Source: Flavobacterium alvei (GTDB lineage: Bacteria > Bacteroidota > Bacteroidia > Flavobacteriales > Flavobacteriaceae). Taken from it: a DNA stretch of 64,000 nt. Position numbers and translations under genes: made by a program. This document shows positions 7,601 through 16,563 of this stretch, piece by piece (positions within the stretch are counted from its first letter, which is position 1; the number at the start of each line of letters is the position of its first letter). The DNA is taken from assembly GCF_002920895.1 (NCBI RefSeq), contig NZ_PQVG01000008.1, forward strand, positions 129,100-193,099, in the 5' to 3' direction. The notes under the pieces are model-generated. The model saw nothing but the letters and a program-made list of their open reading frames with translations, was not told where the DNA came from and did no database searches.

Positions 7601-8854
7601 TTATTTGGTTTCTAATTGTTTTTCAATTTCTACTTGTGCTGCCAAAATATTTTGTAATTTATCTAACGCATCAATTTGAGCCATATTTAATGCTTCCCAA
7701 GCATCGAGAGTGGGAAATAAATCACCCGTGTTATTTTGCCAAGCCAAAATTGCAGTTTCATAATTTTTTTTCAAGGCAGGAATGATGCTTTTTTGGGCAA
7801 CTTCGTATTGTTTTTTTAAAGCGTTCAATTCGGTGGTCATACCCGAAATCATTCCTGTGGCTTCATTCAAAATCATTTGTTTTTGATAGTTCAGACTTTC
7901 ATTTTTAATTTGAAAACTATTGATATTGGCTTTATTCATTTTGGATGACCAAGGCATAGGAATGGTAATCATACCCATTAAGGAGAACTGTTGAGGTTGT
8001 GTTCCAAAAGCAAACATATGATCGTATTTTATACCGAACTCGGGCAATAATTTTGTTTTTTCAGCTGCAATTTTGAGCTGATTTATTTCCATCGTTTTTT
8101 CAATAGCTTTCACATCGCTTCTGTTTTTGGAAAGGGAAGTTGTATCTGATACTGCAGAATTGAAATCTTTTATTTCGTATATTTCATCAATTTCAAATGC
8201 GGTGTTTTTATCTCTAGCCATCAAGGTATTTAGCATAATCCGTTTTTGGGAAATGTTATTTTGCAACATTAGAATCATACTTTCTAATGCGCTGTATTGT
8301 GATTTTGCTTTGTAATAGGTTGGCAATTTGTCCATATTATACTGATAGCGTATCTCCATACTTTTAATCATATACTCTAAAAGTGACAAATTATCATTGG
8401 CTATTTTTATTTTTTTATTTAAAACCAACCATTGATAATAATTTGTTTTTGCCAATGCTTTCAATTGATTAATTGTATAGTTTTTGTTTTCTTTTTCAAC
8501 AGAAGACATTGCATTCATAAGATTAGAATCCGCTTTTAACTTGGAAGCATTCGGTATCATTTGCGTAACTCCCAACATATAATTTCCCATACCAGGGTTC
8601 ATTTCATCTGCTTTCCACATTTTGGTATTGTAGGGTGTCATAAAAAAACCGGTTTCCACCTGAGGAGGCATCCAGCTTTTAGCTCCTTTTGCCGCTGCAT
8701 CCATACTTTGAATATCGGCATCATACATTTTTAGTTGAGGATTATTTGTCTTGATTGTACTCAAGATATTATCCAAAGAAAGTGTTTGGGCTGCCAGATT
8801 AGTGGCGCTTAAAATCAAACAACTTATGGCTATATAAAATTTATTCTTTAACAT
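7601..8854 (-). CDS. TolC family outer-membrane factor (CusC/CzcC-like)
   Basis: This is a 417-residue outer-membrane efflux protein with a signal peptide of about 22 residues (ending ATNLAAQ). The mature protein is mostly long helices, as in TolC barrels with alpha-helical tunnels, and contains Met-rich stretches such as WMPPQVETGFFMTPYNTKMW and MNPGMGNYMLGVTQMIPN. It is the exit duct for the adjacent RND pump. The start overlaps the end of the CusA C-terminal half by 14 bp, so the two are probably co-translated. Its 2-bp spacing to the first adaptor puts it firmly in the Cus operon. Confidence 0.9.
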   Translation of the reverse strand: MLKNKFYIAISCLILSATNLAAQTLSLDNILSTIKTNNPQLKMYDADIQSMDAAAKGAKSWMPPQVETGFFMTPYNTKMWKADEMNPGMGNYMLGVTQMIPNASKLKADSNLMNAMSSVEKENKNYTINQLKALAKTNYYQWLVLNKKIKIANDNLSLLEYMIKSMEIRYQYNMDKLPTYYKAKSQYSALESMILMLQNNISQKRIMLNTLMARDKNTAFEIDEIYEIKDFNSAVSDTTSLSKNRSDVKAIEKTMEINQLKIAAEKTKLLPEFGIKYDHMFAFGTQPQQFSLMGMITIPMPWSSKMNKANINSFQIKNESLNYQKQMILNEATGMISGMTTELNALKKQYEVAQKSIIPALKKNYETAILAWQNNTGDLFPTLDAWEALNMAQIDALDKLQNILAAQVEIEKQLETK

Positions 8855-10778
8855 CTATAATATCTATTTTACCTTTTGTTTTCAATTCACGAAGCTTTAC
8901 AATCTCGAAAACAATTGGTGTTACTAATAATACATAAATCGTGGAAGTAATAGTACCTCCAATTAGTGGGACAGTAATGGGAAGCATTATATCGGATCCT
9001 GTTCCTGTTGCCCAAAGAATAGGGATTAATCCAAATAAGGAAACCGAAACAGTCATCAATTTTGGTCTTAACCTTTTGGCAGAACCATCAATAATATATT
9101 GTTTCAATATTTCTTCAGTTATGGTTTCCTTACTATTTCCGTACTTTTCTACCATTTTATTCATTGCTTCATTCAAATAAATGGTCATTAACATTGCCGT
9201 TTCGATTGCCATTCCAAATAATGCAATAAATCCAACGGCAACAGCAACGGATAAATTAATTCCATAAAAATAAACCATAAATATTCCTCCAATTAGAGCA
9301 AAGGGTACTGTAATCATCGTGATTAAAGCTTCTTTCATTGAATGGTAAGTAAAATATAAAACAAGAAATATTATGACCACAACAATAGGCAGTATTAAGC
9401 TTAATGTTTTATTGGCTCGAATTTGATTTTCCCATTGTCCGCTCCATTCCACATAATATCCTTTTGGCATTTTAGTCATCATTGCATTAAGTTTCTTCTG
9501 CGCCTCTTTTACAGTGCTTCCTAAATCACGTTCCCGAACGTTGAACAACACAGTGCCACGAAGCATTGCATTTTCGCTATTTATCATTGGAGGGCCATCA
9601 CTTATTTTTACATTAGCTACAGTTTCTAATGGTATTGGACCAAAATCCATTGTTTGTACTTGTAGTTTCTTTAAGGCCTCAAGGCTATTTCTGTATTCTT
9701 GTGCATATCGTGCATTTACAGAAAAACGCTGTCTACCCTCGATAGTCGTGGTTAGTTTCATACCTCCAATTGATGCTTCGACCACGTTATTTATATCATC
9801 TATGGTTAGTCCGTATCTGCCAATAACATCTCTTTTTGCTTCAATATCAATATATTTCCCTCCTGTTATTGGTTCAGCATACAAATCTTTAACTCCAGAA
9901 GTTCCTTCCAATGATTTTTTAATTTTTTGAGCCAAAACATTTATAGTATCTAAACTTGCTCCGTAGATTTTTATTCCCACATCGGTTCTGATTCCTGTCG
10001 AAAGCATATTGATACGGTTTATGATAGGCTGCGTAAAACCATTGGTCACACCAGGAATTTGCAGTTTGTTATTTATTTCCGTGACAATATCATTCTTGGT
10101 TTTGTCTTCTCGCCATTCTGCTTGAGGTTTTAACAAAATAATTGTTTCAACCATACTTATTGGACTGTTATCAGTTGCCGTATTTGCCCTGCCTGCTTTA
10201 CCCAACACGTGAGCCACTTCGGGAATTGATTTTATCAATTTGTCCTGAACTTGAAGAATTCTTTTTACTTCGGAGTTGGATACATCAGGCAAAGTAACTG
10301 GCATAAACAATACAGATCCTTCATCTAAAGGAGGCATAAATTCTGAGCCAAGCCTTGTAAACATTAATACACCAAGCAGTAATGCAATGATGTTGATACC
10401 CAAAACCGTTTTTCTCCATTTTAAACAAAAAATTAAAATTGGGGTATAAATGCTTTCCAGTTTTTTGTTAATTGGGTTCTTGTTTTCTGGACGAAGTTTT
10501 CCTTTGAGTAAAAAACTAATTAGCACTGGTGTAAGTGTAATGGCTAAAAAAGCATCAACTATCAGTATAAACGATTTCGTCCAAGCTAATGGTCCGAATA
10601 ATTTGCCTTCCATTCCCGTGAGAAGAAATACAGGCAAAAAGGATGTAATTACAATTATTGTTGAATAGAAAACTCCCGGGCCAACTAATTTTGAAGAGCT
10701 TTCTATAAGCTTCAACTTATCTTCAGGAGATAACGGATCGTTTTCTTTTTTGAATATATTTTTAATTTTATTTTTCAT
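8841..10778 (-). CDS. cusA: CusA-type RND metal pump, C-terminal part (TM5-TM12)
   Basis: This is a 645-residue protein equal to the second part of a CusA/CzcA pump. It opens with a short charged cytoplasmic leader and then TM5 (VFYSTIIVITSFLPVFLL), TM6, the second periplasmic domain and TM7-TM12. The sequence MPPLDEGSVLFMPVTLPDVS is characteristic of the family. It starts with its own ATG 11 bp after the N-terminal half ends, in a different frame. The break lies in the cytoplasmic loop between TM4 and TM5, so both pieces can insert with correct topology. A natural split and a mutational break both fit. Neither half alone is a full transporter. Confidence 0.85.
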   Translation of the reverse strand: MKNKIKNIFKKENDPLSPEDKLKLIESSSKLVGPGVFYSTIIVITSFLPVFLLTGMEGKLFGPLAWTKSFILIVDAFLAITLTPVLISFLLKGKLRPENKNPINKKLESIYTPILIFCLKWRKTVLGINIIALLLGVLMFTRLGSEFMPPLDEGSVLFMPVTLPDVSNSEVKRILQVQDKLIKSIPEVAHVLGKAGRANTATDNSPISMVETIILLKPQAEWREDKTKNDIVTEINNKLQIPGVTNGFTQPIINRINMLSTGIRTDVGIKIYGASLDTINVLAQKIKKSLEGTSGVKDLYAEPITGGKYIDIEAKRDVIGRYGLTIDDINNVVEASIGGMKLTTTIEGRQRFSVNARYAQEYRNSLEALKKLQVQTMDFGPIPLETVANVKISDGPPMINSENAMLRGTVLFNVRERDLGSTVKEAQKKLNAMMTKMPKGYYVEWSGQWENQIRANKTLSLILPIVVVIIFLVLYFTYHSMKEALITMITVPFALIGGIFMVYFYGINLSVAVAVGFIALFGMAIETAMLMTIYLNEAMNKMVEKYGNSKETITEEILKQYIIDGSAKRLRPKLMTVSVSLFGLIPILWATGTGSDIMLPITVPLIGGTITSTIYVLLVTPIVFEIVKLRELKTKGKIDIIDVKE

Positions 10779-10789
10779 CTTATTTCCAA

Positions 10790-12070
10790 TTACTGGTTAT
10801 TATCCATTTCTTCCTGTTTCTCCGAAATTGTCCGGTAAGCATTCTCCACCATTACAATACCATCATCAACGACAACGCCAATTGCCAGAGCAATACCCGT
10901 TAATGACATAATATTGGAAGAAATACCAAAAGCTTCCAACAGTATAAATCCGACAGCAACAGAAATGGGTAATTGTATCAGAATAATAAGCGCACTGCGC
11001 CAATGAAAAAGGAACAATAAAACAATGATAGAAACGGCAATCATTTCCTCGATTAAGGTGCCTTTGACTGATTCTATTGCTTTTTCAATTAATTCACTTC
11101 TGTCATAAGATGTTTTAAAAGTAACTCCTTCAGGTAATCCTTTTTCGACTTCTTTCATTTTCTCTTTTACTGCCGTGATTACTTTATCAGCATTTTCGCC
11201 ATAACGCATTACCACAATTCCGCCAACAACTTCACCTGTTCCATTTTCGTCAAAAATTCCTAAACGTAAATCACCACCCATTTGTATTGAACCAATATCT
11301 TTAACTTTTACCGGAACGGAATTATAGTTTTTAATGGCAATATCTTCTACATCTTTTATGTTTTTGATATAGCCCAAACCCCTAACTATATAAGACATAT
11401 TGCTCATTTCAAATTTCCGTCCACCAACGTCATTATTACTAGTTTTGACGGCATTCATTACTTCCATCATACTCACATTGTAGTATTGCATTTTCAAGGG
11501 ATCTAACACTAATTGATATTGTTTTTCAAATCCACCAAAGGAAGCCACCTCGGCAACTCCCGGAACGGTTTGCAAGGCAAATTTCACGTACCAATCTTGC
11601 AAGGCTCTTTGTTCACCCAAGTCCATACCATTCGCATTTAAATGATACCAAAAAACGTGACCAACACCTGTACCGTCTGGACCCAAGGTTGGAACTACAT
11701 TTTGTGGTAATAATCGTTGCGCGTAATTTAATCTTTCTAAAACCCGAGTTCTTGCCCAATAAATATCGACATCATCTTCAAAAATGATGTAAACAAAACT
11801 CATCCCAAACATAGATGCTCCACGAATATTTTTAACTTTTGGAATTCCTTGCAAATTTGAAACTAGGGGATAAGTTACCTGCGCTTCTATAACCTGTGGA
11901 CTTCTTCCCATCCACTCCGTAAAAACAATCACTTGATTTTCGGATAAATCAGGAATGGCGTCAATGGGGTTTTGTTGAACGCTGTAAACGCCCCAAGCAA
12001 ATAAGCAAGCTGAAACCAGCAAGACAATTGCTCGATTTCGTAGTGAGAATGTTATTAATTTTTCTACCAT
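10790..12070 (-). CDS. cusA: CusA-type RND metal pump, N-terminal part (TM1-TM4)
   Basis: This is a 426-residue protein matching the first 40% of CusA. TM1 lies near residues 12-30, then the first periplasmic porter domains (MGRSPQVIEAQVTYPLVSNL, ASMFGMSFVYIIFEDDVDIY), and TM2-TM4 from about 335. TM4 carries GVVVDDGIVMVENAY, the Asp/Asp/Glu set typical of heavy-metal RND pumps that drive proton coupling. It ends with a stop after ISEKQEEMDNNQ, within the loop that normally leads to TM5. The remainder of the pump is the next ORF. It lies 15 bp downstream of a DUF3347 gene in the same operon. Confidence 0.85.
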   Translation of the reverse strand: MVEKLITFSLRNRAIVLLVSACLFAWGVYSVQQNPIDAIPDLSENQVIVFTEWMGRSPQVIEAQVTYPLVSNLQGIPKVKNIRGASMFGMSFVYIIFEDDVDIYWARTRVLERLNYAQRLLPQNVVPTLGPDGTGVGHVFWYHLNANGMDLGEQRALQDWYVKFALQTVPGVAEVASFGGFEKQYQLVLDPLKMQYYNVSMMEVMNAVKTSNNDVGGRKFEMSNMSYIVRGLGYIKNIKDVEDIAIKNYNSVPVKVKDIGSIQMGGDLRLGIFDENGTGEVVGGIVVMRYGENADKVITAVKEKMKEVEKGLPEGVTFKTSYDRSELIEKAIESVKGTLIEEMIAVSIIVLLFLFHWRSALIILIQLPISVAVGFILLEAFGISSNIMSLTGIALAIGVVVDDGIVMVENAYRTISEKQEEMDNNQ

Positions 12071-12085
12071 TATTTTTAATTTTGT

Positions 12086-12649
12086 TTAGTTAATTTGCTT
12101 TTTAACACTACCACATTTTAGCATTTTACTTCCATAATAAGGATTTTTCACTTCTTTGGTTGTGCTTAACCACGCACTTCCTTTGTCATACATTGGGCAA
12201 AACTGCTCATATAATGTGTTTGCAGTTCCGGTAATGGTAATCAAAGCAGTCACATCCTTGCTCAACGTTTTGAAATGTTCTCTTTGATGATTTATTGGGC
12301 TTTTTACAATGTGTTCTGCTTGCTCGGTTGCATCTGCAATAATTTCAATAAGTTCCATTTGTTGCATATCTTCATAAGTTTTTCTATTAAATGCCTTTAG
12401 GGATGCTATCAACTTTGACCCTGCTTGGGCAGCCTCTTTGGCATCATCATTCACCAAAGCATCTTTTAAATTGAAGTATTCCCATAAAATAGCCTCTGCT
12501 TTCGCATCGCTTTTCATAATCATTTTGCTATGATTCATTTCCTTGTTGTCCTCCATTTTCATTGTGCTGTGGTTGTGTCCACCTTGTGCGTTCACATAGG
12601 TTACTGTTAACAATAGTATTGCTGCGATATTCATTTTTAATTTCTTCAT
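12086..12649 (-). CDS. Secreted DUF3347 protein
   Basis: This is a 187-residue protein with a signal peptide (ending YVNAQ) and a His/Met-rich N-terminus ([10 protein letters not shown] and MNHSKMIM) that could bind copper. The DUF3347 domain covers about 50-185, with [20 protein letters not shown] near 57 and the conserved [16 protein letters not shown] and [12 protein letters not shown] near the end. DUF3347 is frequently found next to or fused to CusB-like adaptors in Bacteroidota. A periplasmic metal-handling role is therefore inferred, but the biochemical function is unknown. It lies between the haem-binding gene and CusA and is clearly in the same operon. Confidence 0.8.
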   Translation of the reverse strand: MKKLKMNIAAILLLTVTYVNAQGGHNHSTMKMEDNKEMNHSKMIMKSDAKAEAILWEYFNLKDALVNDDAKEAAQAGSKLIASLKAFNRKTYEDMQQMELIEIIADATEQAEHIVKSPINHQREHFKTLSKDVTALITITGTANTLYEQFCPMYDKGSAWLSTTKEVKNPYYGSKMLKCGSVKKQIN

Positions 12650-12672
12650 TTTTATTTATTTTTAAATATTAA

Positions 12673-13131
12673 TTATAAACTGTCTTCTATTTTATTTATC
12701 CAATCCAATACTTCTTTTTTTTGAGTGGCTGAAAGGGTTGCATTTTTATGGATCAAAGTATATGATGCCAAAGGCATTTCGTTTGATTGGATTTGTTTTG
12801 CAATTCTATCTAATTTGTTATTTTGCTTACGGCTACTATAATTCCCCCATTCATTAAAATTCAAATTTTCTTTTCCGGCTGCAATATGACTTTCCATAAG
12901 AAACCGAGCGGGTTGAATGTAAGAATACCAAGGATAATTGGTATTGTTACTGTGGCAATCATAACAAGAAGTTCGCAAAATGATTTCAACCTTTTTCGGA
13001 ACATTATATACTTTTGTAAAATCAGCAGTTATATCCTGCTCAAAACCAATGTTTCGAGCAGGTTGATACAACTGCATCAACAAAAAAATAATTAACCCAA
13101 TAAAAAGTATTTTTTTGATGCTAATTTTCAT
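12673..13131 (-). CDS. Haem-binding domain protein, membrane-anchored
   Basis: This is a 152-residue protein with one N-terminal membrane helix (about 8-22). The haem_bd domain has a single CxxCH haem-attachment motif (CYDCHSN, Cys56-Cys59-His60), followed by TNYPWYSYIQPARF and NEMPLASYTLIHKNATLS, both typical of this family. It should be a periplasmic c-type cytochrome-like protein. It sits between two DUF3347 genes, 1 bp after one and 23 bp before the other, so all three are made together. A redox role in copper oxidation state control is possible but is an inference from context. Confidence 0.85.
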   Translation of the reverse strand: MKISIKKILFIGLIIFLLMQLYQPARNIGFEQDITADFTKVYNVPKKVEIILRTSCYDCHSNNTNYPWYSYIQPARFLMESHIAAGKENLNFNEWGNYSSRKQNNKLDRIAKQIQSNEMPLASYTLIHKNATLSATQKKEVLDWINKIEDSL

Positions 13132-13132
13132 T

Positions 13133-13684
13133 CTAGAATTCTTTTTTTACAGAACCGCAAGTAGCCATATCTTTTCCAAAATAAGGGTTTGTAATTTCTT
13201 TGGTTTCGCTTATCCAAACGGCACCTTTGTTGTCATCTGCCATTGGACAAAAATCCAGATAAAGTTTTTGATTGGTTCCAAATAATTGAATTAAATCTTC
13301 CATATCCTTACTTAAAGTTACAAAGTGTTCTCTTTGGTGTTCTATCTTTCCTCCATTATCTCCAATATGCTCTGCGTGTTCTTTTACATCATCTGCTATA
13401 CTCATATAAGTTTCCATCTGGTCGGCAGCAACTTTTTCCATACCAGTTTTTGCCATCGTCTCTGACAATGCTTTTCCGGCATCAGCCGCAGCATCAGAAT
13501 CATCATTTGCCAATGAGTTTTTAATTGCCAAATAATTCTTTACAATTTTATCAATTGAGAAGGCGGATTGATTGACTGCTTCTGTTGAGGTTTCTACCTT
13601 CATTGTTTCTTCTTGTTTGTTTTTTTGGTTACAAGAAACTAATACGAATGCCATCGCAATGGCTGAAAGAATTATATTTTTCAT
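13133..13684 (-). CDS. DUF3347 lipoprotein
   Basis: This is a 183-residue lipoprotein (VLVSC lipobox, Cys18) with a DUF3347 domain over about 45-180. It shares with its paralogue at 12086 the pattern NSLANDDSDAAADAGKAL, HQREHFVTLSKDME, FCPMADDNKGAVWIS and NPYFGKDMATCGSVKK. The second copy is soluble and Met/His-rich, and this one is probably anchored at the outer membrane, so the two may act at different places. It is the first gene of a tight eight-gene run (13684 down to 5131) that includes the Cus pump. A 61-bp gap separates it from the multicopper oxidase. Confidence 0.8.
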   Translation of the reverse strand: MKNIILSAIAMAFVLVSCNQKNKQEETMKVETSTEAVNQSAFSIDKIVKNYLAIKNSLANDDSDAAADAGKALSETMAKTGMEKVAADQMETYMSIADDVKEHAEHIGDNGGKIEHQREHFVTLSKDMEDLIQLFGTNQKLYLDFCPMADDNKGAVWISETKEITNPYFGKDMATCGSVKKEF

Positions 13685-13745
13685 TTTGTTTATTTTTAAA
13701 TTGTTATTGATAAAGTATTTTTAAATGTGTAATAAGGGTAATGTT

Positions 13746-15239
13746 TTATGATACTTGAAATTGTCCCATCATACCAGTTTCCTCGTGTTCTAAATTATGG
13801 CAGTGAAAAACGAATTTTCCTGTATAACCATTAAATGGCACTATTGTTTTTACTTTTTCGCCCGGCATACACAAAGCCATATCTTTCCATCCTTTTTCTA
13901 AAGCTGTAAGTGTACCTCTTCCGCCTGTTCGATTTAGTATTTGAAATTGTACACCGTGCAAGTGCATTGGATGTGGTTCTGCACCGTTTGTGTTATCAAA
14001 AGTCCAGATTTCGACTGCTCCATTGTTAACTAATTCATCAATTCTATTTGCATCATAGCTTTTATTATTGATTGTGTGCATCATCATTCCTGACATTGAA
14101 CCACTATCCACATTAGAGATTTCAAAACTTCTAGTTTTAGTAGCCATACTTTCGGTTAATTGAGAAATGGAAGAAAGAGTAGTTGGAATGCTAAAATTGT
14201 CAACCACTTGTGTAGCGACTTTGAATTTCATTATCTTAAATTCCTGTGTTCCTTGTGCATTTCCACCAACAAAAGTTTTACTGATTAAAAATAATTCTGA
14301 ATTCAGCCCCATTGAACTAAAATCAATTATTAAATCAGCACGTTCTCCAGGAGCAATAATCAGACTGTTTACAGTTTGTGGTTTTGCCAGTAAGCCTCCA
14401 TCGTTACCAATAACCGTAAATGAAGCTCCATTTGATAGCGCTAAATTGTAAATTCTTGCATTGGAACCGTTTAGTATTCTCACTCTATATTTTGCAGTTT
14501 CAACATTGTGAATTGGAGCATATACACCGTTTACAAGTATGTATTGTCCCATTAAGCCCGTCATTTGATCCATCATTGTAGGTGCATAAGGAATTCTTCC
14601 TGCTGAAATTCTTTTATCTTGAATTACCAATGGTAGTTCTCTGATGCCTGATGGTAAATTCAATGCTGCCTCTTCACTGTCATTGACGATAATTAAGCCT
14701 GCCAAACCTTGAAAAACTTGTTTGCCTGTTGTTCCTTCAGCGTGTGGATGATACCAATACAATCCAGCTCTTTGATTCACCGTAAAATTATAATTGAATG
14801 AACCTCCAGCATTGATAAAATTTTCAGGATGCCCATCCATATTAGCAGGTATTTTTAGGCCGTGCCAATGAATGTTTGTTTTTTCATTTAATTGGTTTAC
14901 AAAGTTTACGTTCATAGATTGACCACTATTTAGTTTCATAGTTGGGCCAAGTAAACTACCTAAACTATAACCTAACCCTTTGATGCTTCCAAATCCATTA
15001 CTATTAGCTGTTACATTTTGCGCTGTAAGAGTTGTTGTACTACCAACAATTGGAGGAATTGCGAATAGGGCTGAAAAGCCGCCTTCTGTTACTGGAACAG
15101 GTTGCCCCATATTCATATTTCCTCCCATATCCATATTCATATTGCTATTTGAACAAGAGGAAAGAAACGGGATACTGCTACTTACTAATAAGGCAGTAGT
15201 TGATAATCCTGATAATTTTATAAAATTTCTACGTTTCAT
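13746..15239 (-). CDS. Multicopper oxidase (CueO/CopA type)
   Basis: This is a 497-residue three-domain cupredoxin oxidase, likely oxidising Cu(I) to the less toxic Cu(II) in the periplasm. All copper sites are visible: HWHGLKIP and WYHPHAEG in the N-terminal domain, HPMHLHGVQF at about 423, and HCHNLEHEETGMM at about 479. The N-terminus has a twin-arginine signature (KRRNFIKLSG), so it is probably exported folded by Tat. A possible lipobox (FLSSC, Cys29) suggests membrane anchoring. A Met-rich stretch (NMNMDMGGNMNMG) follows at 33-45. Only a 66-bp gap containing a hairpin separates it from the HMBD gene upstream. Confidence 0.92.
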   Translation of the reverse strand: MKRRNFIKLSGLSTTALLVSSSIPFLSSCSNSNMNMDMGGNMNMGQPVPVTEGGFSALFAIPPIVGSTTTLTAQNVTANSNGFGSIKGLGYSLGSLLGPTMKLNSGQSMNVNFVNQLNEKTNIHWHGLKIPANMDGHPENFINAGGSFNYNFTVNQRAGLYWYHPHAEGTTGKQVFQGLAGLIIVNDSEEAALNLPSGIRELPLVIQDKRISAGRIPYAPTMMDQMTGLMGQYILVNGVYAPIHNVETAKYRVRILNGSNARIYNLALSNGASFTVIGNDGGLLAKPQTVNSLIIAPGERADLIIDFSSMGLNSELFLISKTFVGGNAQGTQEFKIMKFKVATQVVDNFSIPTTLSSISQLTESMATKTRSFEISNVDSGSMSGMMMHTINNKSYDANRIDELVNNGAVEIWTFDNTNGAEPHPMHLHGVQFQILNRTGGRGTLTALEKGWKDMALCMPGEKVKTIVPFNGYTGKFVFHCHNLEHEETGMMGQFQVS

Positions 15240-15263
15240 TTGGGTTTATTTAGTGTTTTTTTT

Positions 15264-15288
15264 CCAGTGAGACAAGTAGTCCCACTGG
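15264..15288 (-). promoter_or_regulatory. Hairpin in the leader of the multicopper oxidase gene
   Basis: The minus strand can fold a 10-bp stem (ccagtgggac with gtctcactgg, one G-U pair) around a 5-base loop, 25 bp before the oxidase ATG. An A-run follows it on the transcribed strand, so it is not a standard terminator for the upstream gene. It may stabilise the message or act on the opposite strand. Confidence 0.5.
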
Positions 15289-15305
15289 TTTATTAATTCA
15301 GGAAA

Positions 15306-15668
15306 TTAATGTTTATGTTTTTTTTCCTTTTTTTGCTCATTCATTTTTTTCATATCCATTCCACATTTAGGACATTTTCCTGGTTTATCAGAAGTTGCTC
15401 CATCCATTGTGCAAACATATTTTGTAACGACTTTTCTACTTGTTTGACTTCCTTTTACTGCTGGGTTATGTTTTCGAACTATGGTTTTTACCAATTTCAT
15501 TTCGCATTTGCTACATTTACCTTCAATAGGACTCATTTCTTCAGGATGCATCGGGCAGGCGTACATTGTTTTTTGAACTTCTTTTTTAGAAGTATCTTTT
15601 TTTACTTGAGCCAAAACAGTTGTGTTGGCTACAAAAAATAAACTCAAGACAATAATTAGATTTTTCAT
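15306..15668 (-). CDS. Secreted protein with two heavy-metal-binding domains
   Basis: This is a 120-residue protein from the ATG at 15668; the longer reading from 15731 overlaps the previous gene and would bury the signal peptide. The signal peptide ends near TVLAQ. Two HMBD units follow: YACPMHPE with CSKCEMKL, and YVCTMDGA with CPKCGMDM. The unit pattern C-x-M...C-x-x-C-x-M offers soft-metal ligands. The tail is His/Lys-rich (KKEKKHKH). It is a shorter paralogue of the four-domain protein just upstream and probably a periplasmic copper/silver buffer or chaperone. Confidence 0.8.
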   Translation of the reverse strand: MKNLIIVLSLFFVANTTVLAQVKKDTSKKEVQKTMYACPMHPEEMSPIEGKCSKCEMKLVKTIVRKHNPAVKGSQTSRKVVTKYVCTMDGATSDKPGKCPKCGMDMKKMNEQKKEKKHKH

Positions 15669-15720
15669 TTTATTAAATTGTTTAGTGTTACTATTTCCAA
15701 CATTTTTCGTTGTTAGGTTT

Positions 15721-16338
15721 TTACTTTTCATCAGATTTTTTTTCGGTCATTTCCATTCCACATTTAGGGCATTCTCCTTTTATGTCGGCAGTTGTTCCGT
15801 CCATTGGGCAAACATATTTTGTCACAACTTTAGTTTTAGGTTGACTGCCTTTTTGAGGATGGTTATCTACAATTTCGGTGATTTTTACCATTCCTGTTCC
15901 ACATTTAGAACATTTCCCTTCAGTTTCAGAAGTTGAACCATCCGCAGGGCAAACGTATTTTGTCACCGTTTTAGTCATCGGTTGGCTTCCTTTTGTAGCG
16001 TATGTAGGTACCTTTTCGGTGGTTTTTACCATCATTATTGCACATTTAGAACATTCACCTGGTTTATCAGAAGTTGAACCATCCATTGGACAAACATATT
16101 TGGTTACCGTTTTAGTCATCGGTTGACTACCTTTTGTGGCGTAAGTAGGTACTTTTTCGGTAATTTTTGTCAATACCATTCCACATTCAGGACATTTACC
16201 TGAGCTTGGATTCATCTTGTCTGGGTGGGTAGGGCAAACGTAAATTGTTTCAGGGCTTTCTTGTTTTGTAGCTTTTTGAGCTGATACTGATGTAATTGCT
16301 GTTAAGAATACGCTTAATACGATAATTAAATTTTTCAT
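15721..16338 (-). CDS. Secreted protein with four tandem heavy-metal-binding domains
   Basis: This is a 205-residue protein from the ATG at 16338, chosen because it places the signal peptide (ending SVSAQ) at the N-terminus. Four HMBD units follow in tandem: YVCPTHPD/CPECGMVL, YVCPMDGS/CSKCAIMM, YVCPADGS/CSKCGTGM and YVCPMDGT/CPKCGMEM. They are joined by near-identical linkers (VPTYATKGSQPMTKTVTK). Some Met ligands are lost in the middle units, so the units may differ in affinity. The unit repeats every 47 residues. Probably a periplasmic metal sponge or donor to the efflux pump; no enzyme domain is present. Confidence 0.8.
   Translation of the reverse strand: MKNLIIVLSVFLTAITSVSAQKATKQESPETIYVCPTHPDKMNPSSGKCPECGMVLTKITEKVPTYATKGSQPMTKTVTKYVCPMDGSTSDKPGECSKCAIMMVKTTEKVPTYATKGSQPMTKTVTKYVCPADGSTSETEGKCSKCGTGMVKITEIVDNHPQKGSQPKTKVVTKYVCPMDGTTADIKGECPKCGMEMTEKKSDEK
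15745..16165. repeat. Tandem 141-bp coding repeats in the four-HMBD gene
   Basis: The segment around ggttgactaccttttgtggc recurs at a 141-bp period (anchors near 15839, 15980 and 16121), giving about three units. Two units are very close in sequence and one is more diverged. The period equals 47 codons, so copy number can change without a frameshift. Confidence 0.85.
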
Positions 16339-16532
16339 TTTATTTGATTTTATGAAACAAGGTAATGCCTTCATCGAAATTTTCGATTTAGTGAATTACA
16401 GTTTCGTTAATAAGTTTAGATAATTTTAAATTGAACACGCTAAAGCATAAGTAAACAATAGCAAAAAGCCATAATTTAATAGTTGATTAGGTGATAAAAA
16501 ATAGATAATTTAAAAGCAAGAATTGCTTTCAA

Positions 16533-16556
16533 TTTGACACACCTTTGGCTGTCAAA
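16533..16556 (-). terminator. Possible weak terminator after the Cys/His-rich gene
   Basis: A 7-bp stem (tttgaca and its complement) with a 10-base loop lies 7 bp past the stop at 16564. The T-run is poor, so termination may be partial. A second small hairpin (aaagcaa with ttgcttt) follows at about 16512. The rest of this 225-bp gap shows nothing else that I recognise. Confidence 0.3.
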
Positions 16557-16563
16557 ATTTAAT

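Noticed and set aside
8841..12070. Two independent RND pumps
   Set aside because: The ORFs are complementary parts of one pump and do not overlap in domain content.
15306..15731. Longer forms of the two HMBD proteins (starts at 15731 and 16374)
   Set aside because: The longer forms put 12-21 residues before a clear signal peptide, and one overlaps the preceding gene.
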